Both the position numbers and the translations under genes were made by a program. Shown here piece after piece: positions 1 through 13,189 of a DNA stretch of 64,000 nt; within the stretch, counting starts at the first letter, position 1, and each line of letters opens with the position of its first letter. A model generated the notes under the pieces. The model worked only from the letters and a program-made list of their open reading frames with translations, did not search any database and was not told the DNA's origin. The stretch comes from Iris pallida (lineage: Eukaryota > Streptophyta > Magnoliopsida > Asparagales > Iridaceae): NCBI GenBank assembly GCA_029216955.1, contig JANAVB010015600.1, positions 28,888,499 to 28,952,498 of the forward strand, in the 5' to 3' direction.

Positions 1-3000
1 TCGAGAATGAATTAGTTTAGATTCAAACAAGAGTTACGCCCCGATGAGAACGATTATTCCGCAGGAGCGTTGCATGGTGATTCATGAACCACCATGGATA
101 ATCAGACTCGCGTGAGATTGAGGCGCAACGTATTGTCGAGCAAGACGACCTCGTGATCGAATATATGAATTGGTTAGAATTGGTGAATTGAATGGATTCG
201 AATATACGTAGCGCGTGCTGTAATGCGAATTAGGTGATCGTTCTCGATGTTTAGAAATCTGAATGACGCGAGCTTGGGTAGAAAACCCCGTATGATCGAC
301 TTTGGTTTGATCCTAGGATTGGGGTCAGTGTTGGCATTATTGTTGGGGAACTATGATTCCAATCCTGACGTTGACTTAGCCTTGAAAAATTAGCCTAGCG
401 GTTAGGCGAGACGCCCCTGTTACAAGAGTTAGCAATCGAAAGATTGTTCTTGAGGATTGGCAAGGATGGATAGTATGAAATCAAGAATATAGGAATGCCC
501 CTCACGAGATTCGGCTGACATGCATATATGTCAGGGACGCCTGAGTATGTACACGATGCGACTCGAGTGATAATGACGAATTCTCTATCATGCGGTTTGT
601 CTGAATGCATGCATTTTGGAGACGCTTGGAATGCGTACACGATCCAACCAAGCGATACGTTGAATTCAAATGAGACTTGGGGAATGAAAGAGTATCGAGG
701 ATTTGAGATCGTGTTAAAGGAAAATATTGAAAGTAGTACGAGCGTGGCTTGGAATCGAAGTAACGCGTAGGCGGAGTGTGTACGATTAAGTCTTGGCCAT
801 TGAAATGGTATGATGGCTTGCCTTCAGGAAAGTCTCGAGGACGAGACTTGTTCTGAGTGGTGTATGATGTAGTGCCCGTTTCGCTCAGTCAATCGGAGGA
901 ATTGAAACGCCGACGGCGTTCGGCCTTAGCCTTACAACGGCTGCTCGAAGACATCGTTCGGTCAAGGTGACCGCTCGCTCAGGTGGGGTAGTTTCGGTGA
1001 ACTCTCCTCATCTTTGCCTTCATATAATAAATCGCACGTTTTCAACTTGCACAAGTAGGCTTAATAATAAAAGAGATGAATCCACATAGCTAAAGGGAGT
1101 AATCCCGACGGGTCGAATTAAGATAGAACATGGAAAACGTCCCACGGTCGGCTTAGAGTTGGTGCACGGCGTGCTTTGAAAATGACACTCGATCCTTCGT
1201 CTCGTGGCTTGGGAGAAGGAAAGTTGGTCTTCGACACAAAACTATGAACTTGCCTAAGTCATAGGCGTCGCCCGCATAAATGCTTGATAAAGCGTGCACG
1301 ATTCCACTGCGCAAGGCTTGGCATAGCCTTTGCTCGTCCCTCAAGTTAAGTTGTAGGCTTGAGTAAGTTAGGCAAAGTTATACCGGTCGACCTAAGTCAT
1401 TCCAAGTGCTGTCCCGCTTATTCTGCAGTTGTCAAGTTAAATAGTCCCACAATCCCAAGGCCCGTCATATGAGGTATGACTTGGGCGATAGCGTTGCGTA
1501 GAACACGATTCGATTTAAGGCACGAGCTACGGTTGGTTCAGTAAAAAGTTAGCCACGGTCTGTCGATACTTAAGGAAACACGTTATGTTCAAGTTAAGTT
1601 GGAAGGCTATACAGTAGCCGTTCCCTGAGTTTAAAAGAATGTTGAGTCTAAGCGATGGTTAGTCGCCGAGAGGAAATATGTCGGGACTGTGGTTCAGTCG
1701 CCGAGGCAACCCTGGTTTGGGCTCTGCAAATGAAGTATAAAAAGTAAAAGAAGTAAAGTAAAGGAACTAAGTGATGATGATGAGACCATGCAATTACGTT
1801 AAGTCTAGAAGTTAGCGTAGGCGCGTGGTCATGGACAACTTGTCGACAAGGGCGATGTTTCTTCGAGCGGCAACCCAGGGCCAAGGGACCGACTCGGCCT
1901 AGGAGGAAACAGGGTATAGCCGAGCTGGGTAATAGGCAACCGGTAGGTCGGAGACTTGCATCGGGGATCGCCACCTGCGGTGCAAGGGTCCCGAATGCCA
2001 GGCTATGTCCACGATGGCTAGTTAATGCCAGTGACCATTCATATAGATGTGTCGGCACGGGCGGCAATCCGCGTGTGTGCCTTTGGACTGAGTTGAGTTG
2101 GATGTGTATAAAGTTAGAGAACACAATATCTGGGCCTAAGATTTGGCTACAACGAAGGCGGCGTGCTTCGGTGCAAGATGTGGCATCGAGTGTTAAGTCA
2201 TTGGCATAGAGTTGCATGAGTTAGGCTTGAGCTATTGCGAGTTAAGTCGAGAAGGGCCGTAGGGCAAGTTGGGTGAAGTTACGTTGAGTTGCTGGGCACG
2301 ACCTCGAAATGTGAGGCACGGCCGTGTTGTCAAAACTAAAGTATAGGCAAGACTAAGCGAGGAGGCGCTGCCTCAGAGTTATTGAAGCACGAATCGAGTT
2401 CATGGCACGACCGAGTTATTACGTCCTAAAGTATGGCACGGAAGACAAGTATGAGTCGGTACGTTGACAAGGCAAGCACGAGAAAGGTCTAGAGGCAAGA
2501 AAATGGAGTCTATCGTGTAGTGCGTCCCTGATTATGGCCGTAAGGCAAACACGACTTGATAGGTTAACGTTATTGGCACGAGAAGGGTCTAAGGCAAAGT
2601 ATGAGTTAACGTCGTTGTGAAAGCACGGGATGGTCCTCAGACACAAGTATGCCAAGGCGTCCGTCATAAAACTGAACCTAAGACAAGACTAGAAAGACAA
2701 TTGATAAGAATGGACTATGTTGCATAAAGTAAATCAAACGTGTTGGTTTTGTATGGGTGGGCGAGGAGCTCATTCCACCAGTACAGTTAAGTACTGACAC
2801 CCACATAGTTTCTATGTGCAGGCACAGGTAGAAGCTCATGGCGCGGAGCCCGCTTGGATGCGTCGAGGCATGGAGTTCCTTTGCGAATCGAAGCGTGCGG
2901 CCGCATGGAGTCAAGACTTATACGGGACATAATGTATGGACATCGCCTTCCGAAGCTTCCGCTGGATCAAGCCTTGTAAATCGAGAGATGAGAGAGAGTA

Positions 3001-3292
3001 GAGTGAACTTGTAATATGAGAAGAGTGAGCTTGTGTGATTGTAATCTTGGCCTTGTGCCCCCAATGTAACTGTTGTTTCAATATCAATAAAGAGCTCTTT
3101 GAATAACTTGTGTTTCGTTCTAAATGTCCGCTGCTATTATTCAACGTCTCTGCATGGGACTTCTGTGCGACGACCCCGTCGCAGCCGCTGAAATCGGCCG
3201 TTATGGAACCCGCCTAACACGAGCACAATCTAGGCTCGTGCGGCATCACGCCTTAGCGAGGACGATCGCTTCTACGGAAGCGGGGCATGACA
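1..3292 (+). mobile_element. 3' part of a large LTR (retrotransposon), truncated by the window edge
   Basis: No gene is visible. The block ends in GGGGCATGACA at 3292, the usual right end of plant gypsy LTRs that start TGTCACGCCCC. A poly(A) signal AATAAA lies at 3086-3091, about 200 bp before the end, which sets the plus orientation. The body (about 900-2700) is full of degenerate short words such as GGCACGA and GTTAAGTT, typical of old LTR DNA. No start of the LTR is visible, so it probably begins outside the window. The open frames here, up to 189 aa, resemble no family I know. Confidence 0.4.
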
Positions 3293-3297
3293 CCAGT

Positions 3298-3792
3298 CAG
3301 ATGCTATTGCTGCTGAGACTCTAAACTCGATGTTGATTTGATCCTACGCCTTGCCACCATTGCTTATCGAGGTCTTCATCCCTTCCATGGCTCAGATTGA
3401 TAAGCTAGGTCAAGAAGACTGGGAAGAAGAAGAGATTCCTAACAATTTCTAATAGCAATGAAGAGTGATTGAGGAATGGTTGTTTAAATAGGTCAGCTAG
3501 CGTAGGAAGGAAGCAGAGGAGCGAGAAAATTTTGGAAGGGAAAGGAAGTAGTTAGAAGAATTTCGAATTCTTTAGAAAAGAGATAACTGTCATGGACTCT
3601 TCCTGAAGAACATTGATTTAAAGAGGAAGAGTGGGCCGGGCTTAAGGATCCCATTGTACAAGTAACTTAATTAAGACTAAAAATAATATAACCCATTGCT
3701 TAAAATTTATCAAGAAATTAATTTATAGGAGAAAAATTATTTTCTAAAATTTATATTTTTAAAAAAAGTATATCCTGGAAAGTAGGCTTACA
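3298..3792 (-). mobile_element. Fragment of a minus-strand gypsy 3' LTR
   Basis: The stretch ends on the plus strand with CTTACA just before a polypurine-tract-like sequence, where a 3' LTR of a minus-strand element would begin (TGTAAG on the minus strand). It is AT-rich towards its right end and has no coding signal. The left boundary is uncertain; it adjoins the LTR end at 3292. Confidence 0.35.
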
Positions 3793-3835
3793 AATATTTC
3801 CCTCCTAAAAAAAATTTCGTCCTTGAAATTAGAAT
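3793..3835 (-). other. Polypurine tract and adjacent conserved box of a gypsy element
   Basis: Read on the minus strand this is AATTTCAAGGACGAAATT followed by an A/G-rich run ending GGAGGGAAATAT. The motif AATTTCGAGGACGAAATT plus a purine run lies between the integrase end and the 3' LTR in many plant chromoviruses. It recurs in this window near 18,860 and 55,620. Confidence 0.6.
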
Positions 3836-3918
3836 AAGAGCATTGACTCTAAACAAACCATGAAGTAATAGATCCAACAATCCGTTCATTGAATAAAATT
3901 TCGAAAACCAAAATACAA

Positions 3919-4405
3919 TCAAGGGAACAAACTAGGATAGCGCTCACGCATCTCGTCCTCGCGCTCCCATGTGGATTCTCCCGGAGAGTGGTGTCTCCAC
4001 ATGACGCGAACAAGTGGAATTGTCTGGTTCCGCAGGCGCTTCTCTCTCCGATCAAGAATCTCCACTGGCTGCTCCTCGTAGGTCAAGCTGGGACCCATCT
4101 CTAACTCTGAGTAGTCCACTACATGGCTCGGGTCTGGAATGTAGCGTCGGAGCTGGGATACGTGGAAGACGTCGTACACTCCCTCCAAGCTAGCTGGAAG
4201 CGCCAGTCGATAAGCTACCTCGCCAATCCGTATCGTCACATCGAAAGGCCCGATGTACCCCGAACTAACCTTCCCACCTCTGCTGAAACGAATGATGCCT
4301 CTGGTTATTGAGGTCTTCAGGAATACTCTATCTCCAACTGCGAACTCTAGTGGCCGTCTGCTGCTGTCCGTCCAGTGCTCTGCCGATCCTGTGCAACTCT
4401 GAGCC
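3919..4405 (-). pseudogene. Gypsy integrase C-terminus with chromodomain-like tail (fragment)
   Basis: The minus-strand frame ends at a stop at 3919. It encodes the last part of a Ty3/gypsy polyprotein: the GDRVFLK integrase C-terminal motif, the FDVTIRIGEVAYRLALP strand region, VYDVFHVSQLRRY, then a tail with EILDRREKRLRNQTIPLVRV and STWEREDEMRERYP, which resembles the chromodomain-like end of Del/Tekay chromoviruses. Upstream of about 4405 the similarity stops, although the open frame runs on to 4452 through unrelated sequence. Reverse transcriptase, RNase H and the integrase core are absent, so this is a deletion relic. Lineage assignment is by motif memory, not by alignment. Confidence 0.8.
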
Positions 4406-6300
4406 TTGAGACCAAGTACACACAAGAAGTTTGAGATATCACGTTTTAACAAGGATCGAGGATCAAACAGTCATGAAGTGGAATGAATTTCAATTACAAC
4501 TTAGAGGATAAGTCGTGAGGGCACTGTCTTCCAGACATGATTGAAAGTTTAGCACGATAGGAGAATCACTGTTAGATAGGTATGATCAGATCAAGTTTAG
4601 ACAAAACATGACTAAAATATAGATTTGGTAAAATCTGATGGAATGGAATCTAAGTCTAGGGAGTCAAATGATCCGTCAGTAAAATGTAGGAAAAGAATTT
4701 GCAACGGTCGATTTTGAGAATTCAGATAGAACTACCTAAGAAGTATTAGTATTAATCAAGGAAAACGTACAAGGATTTACGATTTTCGAAATATCAATAA
4801 TCATACGAAAAGATATAGTCTCCAGGTGTCCGTAAACATATAGCCATTGAAATCACGGTATTTAGAATCCTGCCTTGCCAGTGTACATCTGACTGCAGTG
4901 AACATTCAATTCCATGACTCAAACAACGATATGTTACCGAATACTCTTTCAACTTTATCAATTTAAACAAGTGTTAACGAAACAACTCAAAAGATCAAAT
5001 ATGAAAGTTTTTGGACAAAGTCTCGATAATACTCAAAAATCGACAGATACACGAAATTATTTCAACTTAAAGTTCCTGGCTCGCCAGTGCGCTGCTGGCT
5101 GCAGTGAACCCTTAGTCTCCATAATCCAGATAATGGTTGCAGTGTGCAACTGCCACGCCCCAGTAGGTCATTGAGTAGTCTCTCGACCTTATCCATAGGA
5201 GTTTCAAAAAGAGTTCAAGGAATTCAAAATGGATTCTCATAGTCCGAGTCACAAAAATGGTATTATCTGCCTGTTAGAATATAAAGGTTTATTAGGTACT
5301 AAGAAGTAGCAACAGATCCAATCAAGGAATAGTGAGTACAAAAGGCAACAAAGAAATTTTCAAACCTCAACAGTGAACAAGGTTTCAAATGGTAACCAAA
5401 ATCTCAAATAAAACCTGGAATGGTAACAAGATTCCATATACGGGACGTTATCCCGAAGGGATAATAGAGTCTCGAAGGATGAACAGAAGCAATGTTTTAG
5501 ATAGGAGACAATTTTTAAAATAAGAATAAAATCTCATACCGGAAACAAGTTTCAATAACATTCCAAATAACAATAAAATCTTGAGCAAAACCCGAATAGA
5601 AAATGAAATCTCCAGTAGGGTACACAGTCAAAATAGAAAATCAAGTATCAACAAAGTCGTGAATAAGAAACAAAATCTCGAATAGAAATTTAAACGAGGA
5701 AACAAGGTTTCGTATAGTGACTAGAAAACATGTTCCAATAGGAAACAAGGTATTGGATTGTAAATATGAAACAAGTAAATCTCAATAGTAAACAAAGTCG
5801 TAAATAGAGGGCGAGTCCCGAATAAAATTAAAATATGAAATAGAATCTCAAACAAGCATCAATAGAAGTGAAGGTTCAAACACGTTTTTAGAATGATATT
5901 TCAAGTAGGAATAAATCTCAAATAGTACAAATTTGATTAACGAACAGAATATCAAGTAGGAACAAGTATCTCGGAAAACAATAAAATCTTGGATAGGAGA
6001 CAAGGTCGAAACAAGTAATGAACAACAACTCTCGAATAGAAAATCAAACTCATCAAAGGAAATAGGCAAACAGTATCGAGTAGTGGCTTTCAAACAATAT
6101 CGAATTGTGGATATGAAATATGTTTACTAAATAAGAAACAATATATTGAAATAAGTTTCGAATATCATCCCAGGTTTCAAAAATAGAAAACGAGAAGTTG
6201 CAAGAAATGATCTAAGTGCTAAGAAAATTTTAAGGAAAGACTGGGTTGCTAATCATGATACATGGTTTTCCCAACCATGCAAAAAGAAATCTTCTGTCTT
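4406..6300. other. Non-coding, AT-rich interior of a decayed retroelement
   Basis: No coding similarity seen. Short words recur in degenerate form between about 5280 and 6240 (AAACAAGGTTTC, TCTCGAATAG). A 30-bp segment around GCCAGTG..CTGCAGTGAAC occurs near 4875 and again near 5083. It lies between an integrase relic and a gag-like relic in the same orientation, so it may be the non-coding interior of a deleted element. Confidence 0.3.
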
Positions 6301-6310
6301 CAGTCTGTCT

Positions 6311-7100
6311 TCAGTATTCCTCCGGAACGAAAATCTCTCTAACCTTCTTCAATTGTCCTGGCGTAGGCTGATCCCTGCGGTAGTGCTCTATGTGGTTGCT
6401 GAATCTAGAGAGGCGGGTCCCCTTGCGGTAGTCTTGGTGCTCCTCGTATCCGTCCTTGGACAGTGTGATCAGCGATCTCCGAGCATTCCTTGACTTGGTG
6501 GGCAGGCGATTCATAGTACAAGCATAGCCTTCGTCTTTTGCAACACTCTTTATAGTGGTGTCCTGAGAGGTGACAGAACTGCAAATGATCGTTAACTGGA
6601 TCTGAATCTGAACCTCCCACTGGACTGAAGAAGCAATGTCTGAGTGTGGCGACGTTTTGCGGATCCACAGTAGTTGCCATTTCCGTCATAAGTCTTCATG
6701 TCTCTATGAAATTTTAGCTCCCCATCTCGTTCTACTGTCTGCGCTACGTTCAAGATCTGCTGACTGGTGGCTCCAATCTCTAGAGGAGTCAGGTCCTCAG
6801 AGACTTTGATGATCTTCAGAAAAGGTGGCTTCAGGTTCTCGATCTGCTTCTTGGTGCGAAGAATGTGCTCGGCGTCGGGAAATCCAAGGATCCGAGAGTC
6901 TGGAAATCAAAATTCCTTGGCTCGATGAGTGCATCCACAAGTCTGGCTTGGAAAAGGATGGCATGCTCTCTCTGGGCATCAAGGGACCCTTCAAACATCT
7001 CCGTCAACTGCGTACTACCCATGGGAATAGTAGAGTGATATAATCTAAATTTACTTGTAATTGTCAATTTCTGGCTCTTAACCAAGTGGCCTATGTCCAT
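6311..7100 (-). pseudogene. Gypsy gag-like relic with degenerate zinc knuckles
   Basis: Overlapping minus-strand frames contain a region (about 6405-6689) reading QFCHLSGHHYKEC then CLYYESPAHQVKEC. This fits two retroviral-type CCHC knuckles (C-x2-C-x4-H-x4-C) with a lost first cysteine in one and a Tyr for Cys in the other. Plant chromovirus Gag often has two adjacent knuckles, as at 59.1 kb here. The frame changes near 6690 and the upstream part (6831-7100) has no motif I recognise. It is broken and not expected to function. Confidence 0.4.
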
Positions 7101-10100
7101 TCAAGTTCTAGTGACCCATGCTTATATTTGAATGTTTCCCTCTTCCAATTAAAAGGCTGGTTAGGACCCCACATTATGGAGTATATGTTATATTTTAATG
7201 TTTAGAAATATTTCTGAATATAATTTAATTAATTAATTACTGTACTTAGTTGGTAGTTATTTAGTCATGTAATTAGTTACAAGGTGGTTAGTGTAATAAC
7301 AGAATCAATTATTAAATTAATTTCTTACCCCCAGATCTATGCCTATTTACTATATTGCCATCAAATATTTTAATATAAATTTCTGTACACATCATTGACT
7401 GACACATTACATCATTTCACTGTCACACTTCCCAATACATACTCTACAGTTCACATCCCAGCCGATTGTCGGCCGTCCACCACCGCATGCCACCACATCC
7501 GGCTACCAGAAATCTCGTCAGGTTTCACCACCAGATCCCCCCCTCCAAGTCAATATCCGTCACGTAGCCGGCCGGAGTTGCCAAACGCCACCGCCACCGC
7601 GGACTTCACCGACCTCACCGGGAGCTGCTGCACAACCGATGATCGTATCTTCGCCGCCTCGTCGAGCCGTGTCCGGCCAGATCTACAGCATAGGCGACCT
7701 CCCGTGCGAGATCCAGCCAGCGGCACTGACCATCAGCGACTGCTTTATCTAGGCATCGCCAGCAATCCTTGTCGACCCCGTGGCCGAGTTTTCCCTACCG
7801 CCTACTGGTGCCGCACATCTTCGAAGCCGCCCGGAGTCCCACGTCGACATCGGCCGACGTCGATCGGGTCGCTGCCCCAAATTGAGGTTGCTGACCTCAC
7901 GTCGCTTCGAGGACCGCATCGTTGGACTGAGCGCTGGGTCCTGGCGATCCAGATCGGCCAGATCTGTCGACGATGACGCCTCCGCCACGCCACTCCGACC
8001 CGATCATCCCGTCACCGCCGTCCATGCTCGACCTCGACCTCAACTACCTCTCGCCTAGCCGAGATCTGGTCGCTGACCGCCGGATCGATCTTCCTTCCTT
8101 CGCAGCCGAGTAACCCGATGTGAGCTTCTTCATCACCTTCTTCTTGATATCTCTTCTTGTTAGTTGTTGTGGACTTAACTTTAGGGTTGGGGTTTCATAG
8201 TCAAGGGAAGAAGAAGGACTACTAGGATTAGGCTTCTCCCTGTGGAGAAGAAAAATTGGGTGTGCGGATGAGAGTAGCATAATGGGAGAGAGAATGTGGA
8301 GTTAATATTTTAGAATTAGAGTTGTTGCTGTATAGAGAATATCATCTCCATTACTTTTTCTGTTTATTTCATTATGACATTGATTTTCGAATAATGGGCT
8401 ACTCGTCTCTTCGAACCTAGAGCCGGTTGTGCCTCTTCGGAAAACCGAAGGGTCAGCTTGGGTTGGCTCTTCAAACTTTGAAGAGTCAAGCATGGGGACG
8501 TTGCTGGTTAAAGGAGTGAGGTTGACAGCTAGGAAGAGAAATAGTTAAGAGGAAGGATTGGAATTTTGTTTTGGTTGGGGCTGTGAGTAATATTAAGAAG
8601 GGAGTGATCCTCTATTCGGATGAGAAATAATAAGGGTCAGAGAGAAAAATAGGACGATGTGATGGCTGTTCATTTATTGTGACAGAATAGTTAGGTTTGG
8701 CTTTAGCTAGTTGGGCCGGGTTGGTATGTGTTGATGATGGAGTTAGTTCTTTTAAATTTTTTTAATGGCAATTAAGTCCTAACAGACCCATCAAGTTTGT
8801 ATCTGGACTTATGGATTATGTAGTGGGGATTAGGATTTGTGCAACGGGCTGGGAAGAGTGATGGGCTTAGGAATGCAAGCAGAGCTAGAGCTTCTAGCTA
8901 GTAGGAGTGGCATGGACTTGTTTTATCAGAAAAGAAAAGAGAACAGTTATCATAGGGTGTTTTGTATGGTTGAGGAGGAATTTGGTAGTAGAGTCTTTGG
9001 GCTGAGTTGAGTGTTATAGCTAGACTGGGTTTTGGCAGAAACGGTGTTCTGAGATCTTGGGCTGTGGGTGTACAGGTTTACATTAATTATATATTGTTGT
9101 TATTTCTATTATTGTTAGAGTTACCATTATTGCCAATAATAATATTGTTATTACCCTCTTAAAATATTTTGGATAGCAGAGTAGTATTTTAAAATATAAA
9201 CTATTTGCTAATGTCTTAAAACTTAAACTACTTTTATTAAATGTTATTTCCTTGATTAATTACTGTTTAAATGATAAAATGATTCTATTTTTATACTTTG
9301 CTAGTAAAATGTTCTAATAATTTATAAAATATAATATGTATTTTTCATTAGCATTTATGGTGACTAAAATTATAAAATAAATAAGTATTTCCTAAAAATG
9401 AAATGTTTTTCTAGTATTTATTTTGATTAGCATATCTAAAATTTCTAAGTATTACTTGTTATAAATATTGAAGCATATTAACAAATGTTTACTTATAATG
9501 TTTTGCTAAATATAGTTAAAAGATAATTTCAAGCTATATCAATAAGTATTTTCTATAAAATATTTTCTTAGTTTATTAATTAAAGATTTGGTAAGTTAAT
9601 CATATCTAGCTAATTGTTATTAATTCAAACCCTAATAAATTGTACAAAATATAACAGGTGATTTACATCCATGCAGTACTACTCTCGTGCTTCCAAGGTG
9701 AGGCAAGTACACTGACTCGGCTTGTACCTTGTATTTCTGTCTTACATCCATGTGACATGTTCTCATATCGGACACGAGATACACACGATTGTCTTGTACA
9801 TTGTTTATTGCTTGTGAGTCATTATTTATTGTGGGGATTGGGGGAAATATTAGCTTTTGTGTGACCACACCCAACATAGGTATTGTGGATAGCCTAATCG
9901 TACACTTCACGTACGACGAAGTCGGACCTTGTAGAATTGATTGACTCATTGATTGATTATGCTCCCTAGCAGGTCACACATTAGTTTAATATTTCAAATT
10001 GTCACACTTGCATATTGATTGTCGTGTTCATTGCCTTGTACATTGATAGCTGTGTTCATTGTCTAGCATATTGATTGTCGTCCATTGCCTGCAGTTTTAC

Positions 10101-10515
10101 ATTTTATTTCTGGTACCGTAGTTTCACTTCTATTTCTGGTATTCTGGTTTCACCTTGTATTCTGTATTACAGATTACATTGTATATTATCTTGTCAGGGT
10201 TGTACTTTGCTCTTTTCCTGACAGGATACGTTGCAGGTGAGCTTGGGCCACATGGAGCATGTGGAGATTATATTTTGGATATTCATTATTGTATATTTAT
10301 TTTATTTGACCGAATTTGTCTCCGGCTGATTTTGTACTAAAAATGACTTGATGGATATTGGTGATCATTCTGGGAACGTTATAAAAGCTGTGTTTGTTTA
10401 CATTACATTGTGACTTGGAGTTTTCTTTAGTATTGTACAGCTTACTTCGTCGTGTCCATCGACGAAGGCTGAGCGTGTCCGACTCGTATCCGATTATTCG
10501 GGAGCGGGTGCCAAC
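7101..10515 (+). mobile_element. Putative plus-oriented LTR-like block with GC-rich leader
   Basis: AT-rich DNA to about 7390, then a GC-rich stretch (7440-8110), then AT-rich DNA, then a tail around 10,190-10,515 with the order CTGACAGGATACGTTGCAGG ... CAGCTTACTTCG ... CCGACTCG. The same order, with different spacing, closes the complete solo LTR at 44,963-48,165. The two other large LTRs in this window also have a GC-rich leader. I could not find a clean TG start or a target duplication, so the borders are approximate. The 193-aa open frame in the GC-rich part is not a recognisable protein. Confidence 0.35.
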
Positions 10516-11004
10516 ATTCTTAGGGTCTCGAAAGCACTAGCCAACACACATGAGTCAACTCATCAATTCTGTTGAACTCATCCATCAGTTGTTTTATTCA
10601 CTATTCTTTCCCAACATAACATGCAACTCTCAAGCATGTTCCAACACAAATAGCAACTTTCTATATTCTACATTTCAAACATCAATCATAAAATAGCATA
10701 CTATGGCATCGAGTCATTGTTGGGTCATTAGTGTCCAAACCAACAACAAGCATTCATTCATGGGCATCACAATGTATTTAGACTTATTTTATGGAACATC
10801 CAGTGAGCAGCCAAGAGGGTCAACAAACTTTCAGACATGAACAACTTGAAGGATTACAGGAACAACAACAGCATAATCGCAGAAGCAATCTTTGATTTAA
10901 TCGTGGAAGCAACGTTGAATACTCGCGGAAGCAGCTTTGGTTAATCGTAGATGCAACTTTGATTTGAAGCGAATCAAAGAAGAGTACAAGGACGTAAAGT
11001 CGTA
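10516..11004 (-). other. Untranslated interior next to a primer-binding site; no gene seen
   Basis: No coding signal. It lies on the interior side of the primer-binding site at 11,005-11,015, so it is probably the leader of the minus-strand element whose 5' LTR starts at 11,019. A loose repeat of GAAGCAA(C/T)TTTGA occurs around 10,880-10,960. Confidence 0.35.
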
Positions 11005-11015
11005 CTTTGATACCA
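11005..11015 (-). other. Primer-binding site (tRNA-iMet type)
   Basis: The minus strand reads TGGTATCAAAG, one base off the plant initiator-Met PBS TGGTATCAGAG, and lies three bases inside the LTR edge at 11,019 (TGTCACGCCCCG on the plus strand). This sets the orientation: the LTR is to the right and the interior to the left. Confidence 0.65.
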
Positions 11016-11018
11016 ATT

Positions 11019-13189
11019 TGTCACGCCCCGATTCTGTAGAGTCATTCGTCCTCGTATTTAACTCTTGGAATCGATCGTCCTCGCTTGGGCGTGATGTCGT
11101 ACAAGTCTGGTATTGCACTTGTACAAGGCAAAGACGGTATAAAATTGATAATCTCCAAATAGGAACACATCGCGACAGCAAAAGCAGACAAATTGAAGAT
11201 AATGAGGACGTTCTTACTCATTGAATAGAACATATTATTTGAATTGTAGCAGCAAAAATAAGCAAAAAACTTGAAGTCGCATAGAGATATGTAGAAATAA
11301 ACTATCTTTATTGATAATTGAAATATAGTACAAGACTTGCAATAGAATGCAAAGTTTACAACACCTTCCACTTTACATTGATAGTCAACTGAACAAATGC
11401 CATAAAGCTTACACTTGATACTTTGATACATTGGATTACAATTCGATATACTGACTTGGCTTACAACTCACTGGTACAACTGATTACAATATTTCATACA
11501 TTATGTCCTTTATAGACAGAAGATATCATCTTTTGGAAGGAGGGCTTCTGCATACCCAACAAATCTTCGATGCCGCGGGACCGATCAAGCCAATCTTCGT
11601 GTACAACACTTTCCAAGCACAAGCACCTAAAAAGAGTACCCACAACGTCGGTCAATACATCATCTATCTACTGGCGAGCAGAATCCAATCCAACTCGCCT
11701 AAACCAAAACTATGTGGTCAATTTTAGCAAGCATGCATTAGAGTGATTTTTCTAGTTGTGGCCTAGCTTCAGTTTACAGTTTATGGATAATATTCATAGT
11801 GAAACATGTAAACATGTTCTAGCAGTGTTCATATGAAGGCATCTCTTAATCAGCGTTTGAGTTAATAAGCAGTATATAACATTTCTTGTGAAAGCAACTC
11901 TTAGCAAGGCAACACTTTTAGCATACTAAATTTCACATGTTAGGCAGGTTCTCATATTGAAAGGCAGTATCACAACATCGTTTTGTTTAGTATATTAAGC
12001 AGGCAAGATAAACCAACATATATATTGAATATATCACATTTAAGTGATTTTTTACCGATAGCCGACTCCTCGTACCTGCATCAAATATAGGTTAGCAGAT
12101 ATACTTACTCTGCCTGCACAAAATATTCATTAGCGTGCATCCTGACTACATGACCACTGGTGTTAGTGCACCATTTAGGACGTTGCCATATAGAACTTCA
12201 ACGGTAATCGACGCGCCATTTCACCGTGTTGCGAGCCCGAATGAAATGTCCCGATACTACGTACCCTTAAAGTACGTTTACACTTCCCCCATGGTCGAAT
12301 CGGTCCCCCTAACGTCCAGGGTAATCATCCGAGGAAGCAGTCGCCCCCTTGTATACAAGTTGTCCATGACCATGCGAATGCGTGTCCGACTCGATCGTGA
12401 ATGTAAACACATGGTAAAATATTAAAAATGAGTAAGGTAAAATAGTACATCGTTTCATCTAATCTTATCCACGTCGTCTTCAACGACTTATCATTTCCAT
12501 CGTTACCAACATTTCCAATTGGTGATCTCGGCGATCCCAAGCCCCATCATTTTTTATTGCATCAATTCCTTCCTTTCGCATTTCATCAACTTAAATACAT
12601 TGAAGCAGTATCATATCATTCAGTTATCAAGGGGCATGTAGCATCTCATTTATTTCATAGGGACAATATTATCATTTCGTTGCTTATAAGAAAATAGGCA
12701 GCATTTCATATCTTGGCAACAGTTACACAGAGTGTACATAATTCAGTATTTTATTGAGTTCATTGGGTCGATAGCATAGCCAGTTTATTTCTCATTCTAT
12801 CATTCACAAATCATCTCACTGATCAAGTGATACATTTGTTTTAGCAGCATTAAGCATAAGGGACATTATCGATTCATTTCATGGCATCAATTCACATTAG
12901 CAGTTCAAGTGTGATTCATTCAGCAGTTCAATGTTCATCTGTTGTTCATTTCAAAATTAGGCAACATAAATATCTCTATTATCCAGCAACTAAAACATGA
13001 GACATTTAGTGGCAATTCATAGCATCGCAATACTTTATTTTATTAAGCATGGAGGCGTAGGAAGGAGGGGGGACAGTTCCATTCACTTGTATAAAGGGTC
13101 TTATTATTTCGATTGCGCACGTATTCCCATTAGACGTAGCTCCACCAGCGAGCCACGTTCCAATACTCATTCCATCTAGCCAGCTAAGA
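11019..13189 (-). mobile_element. 5' LTR (minus strand) of a gypsy-type element, right border uncertain
   Basis: It begins TGTCACGCCCCGATTC at 11,019, directly outside an iMet-type primer site. Internal short direct words such as ACGTACCCTTAAAGTACG (near 12,260) resemble the ACGTA-rich part of the solo LTR at 47.4 kb. No protein is encoded. The right end is unclear: LINE similarity starts near 13,190 and no CA end or target duplication was found. Confidence 0.45.

Noticed and set aside
1648..2217. 189-aa minus-strand frame
   Set aside because: It has no recognisable domain and lies in repeat-worded LTR DNA; codon pattern does not look selected.
7395..7976. 193-aa plus-strand frame in GC-rich DNA
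   Set aside because: No motif or family similarity. The other big LTRs here have similar GC-rich leaders with spurious frames.
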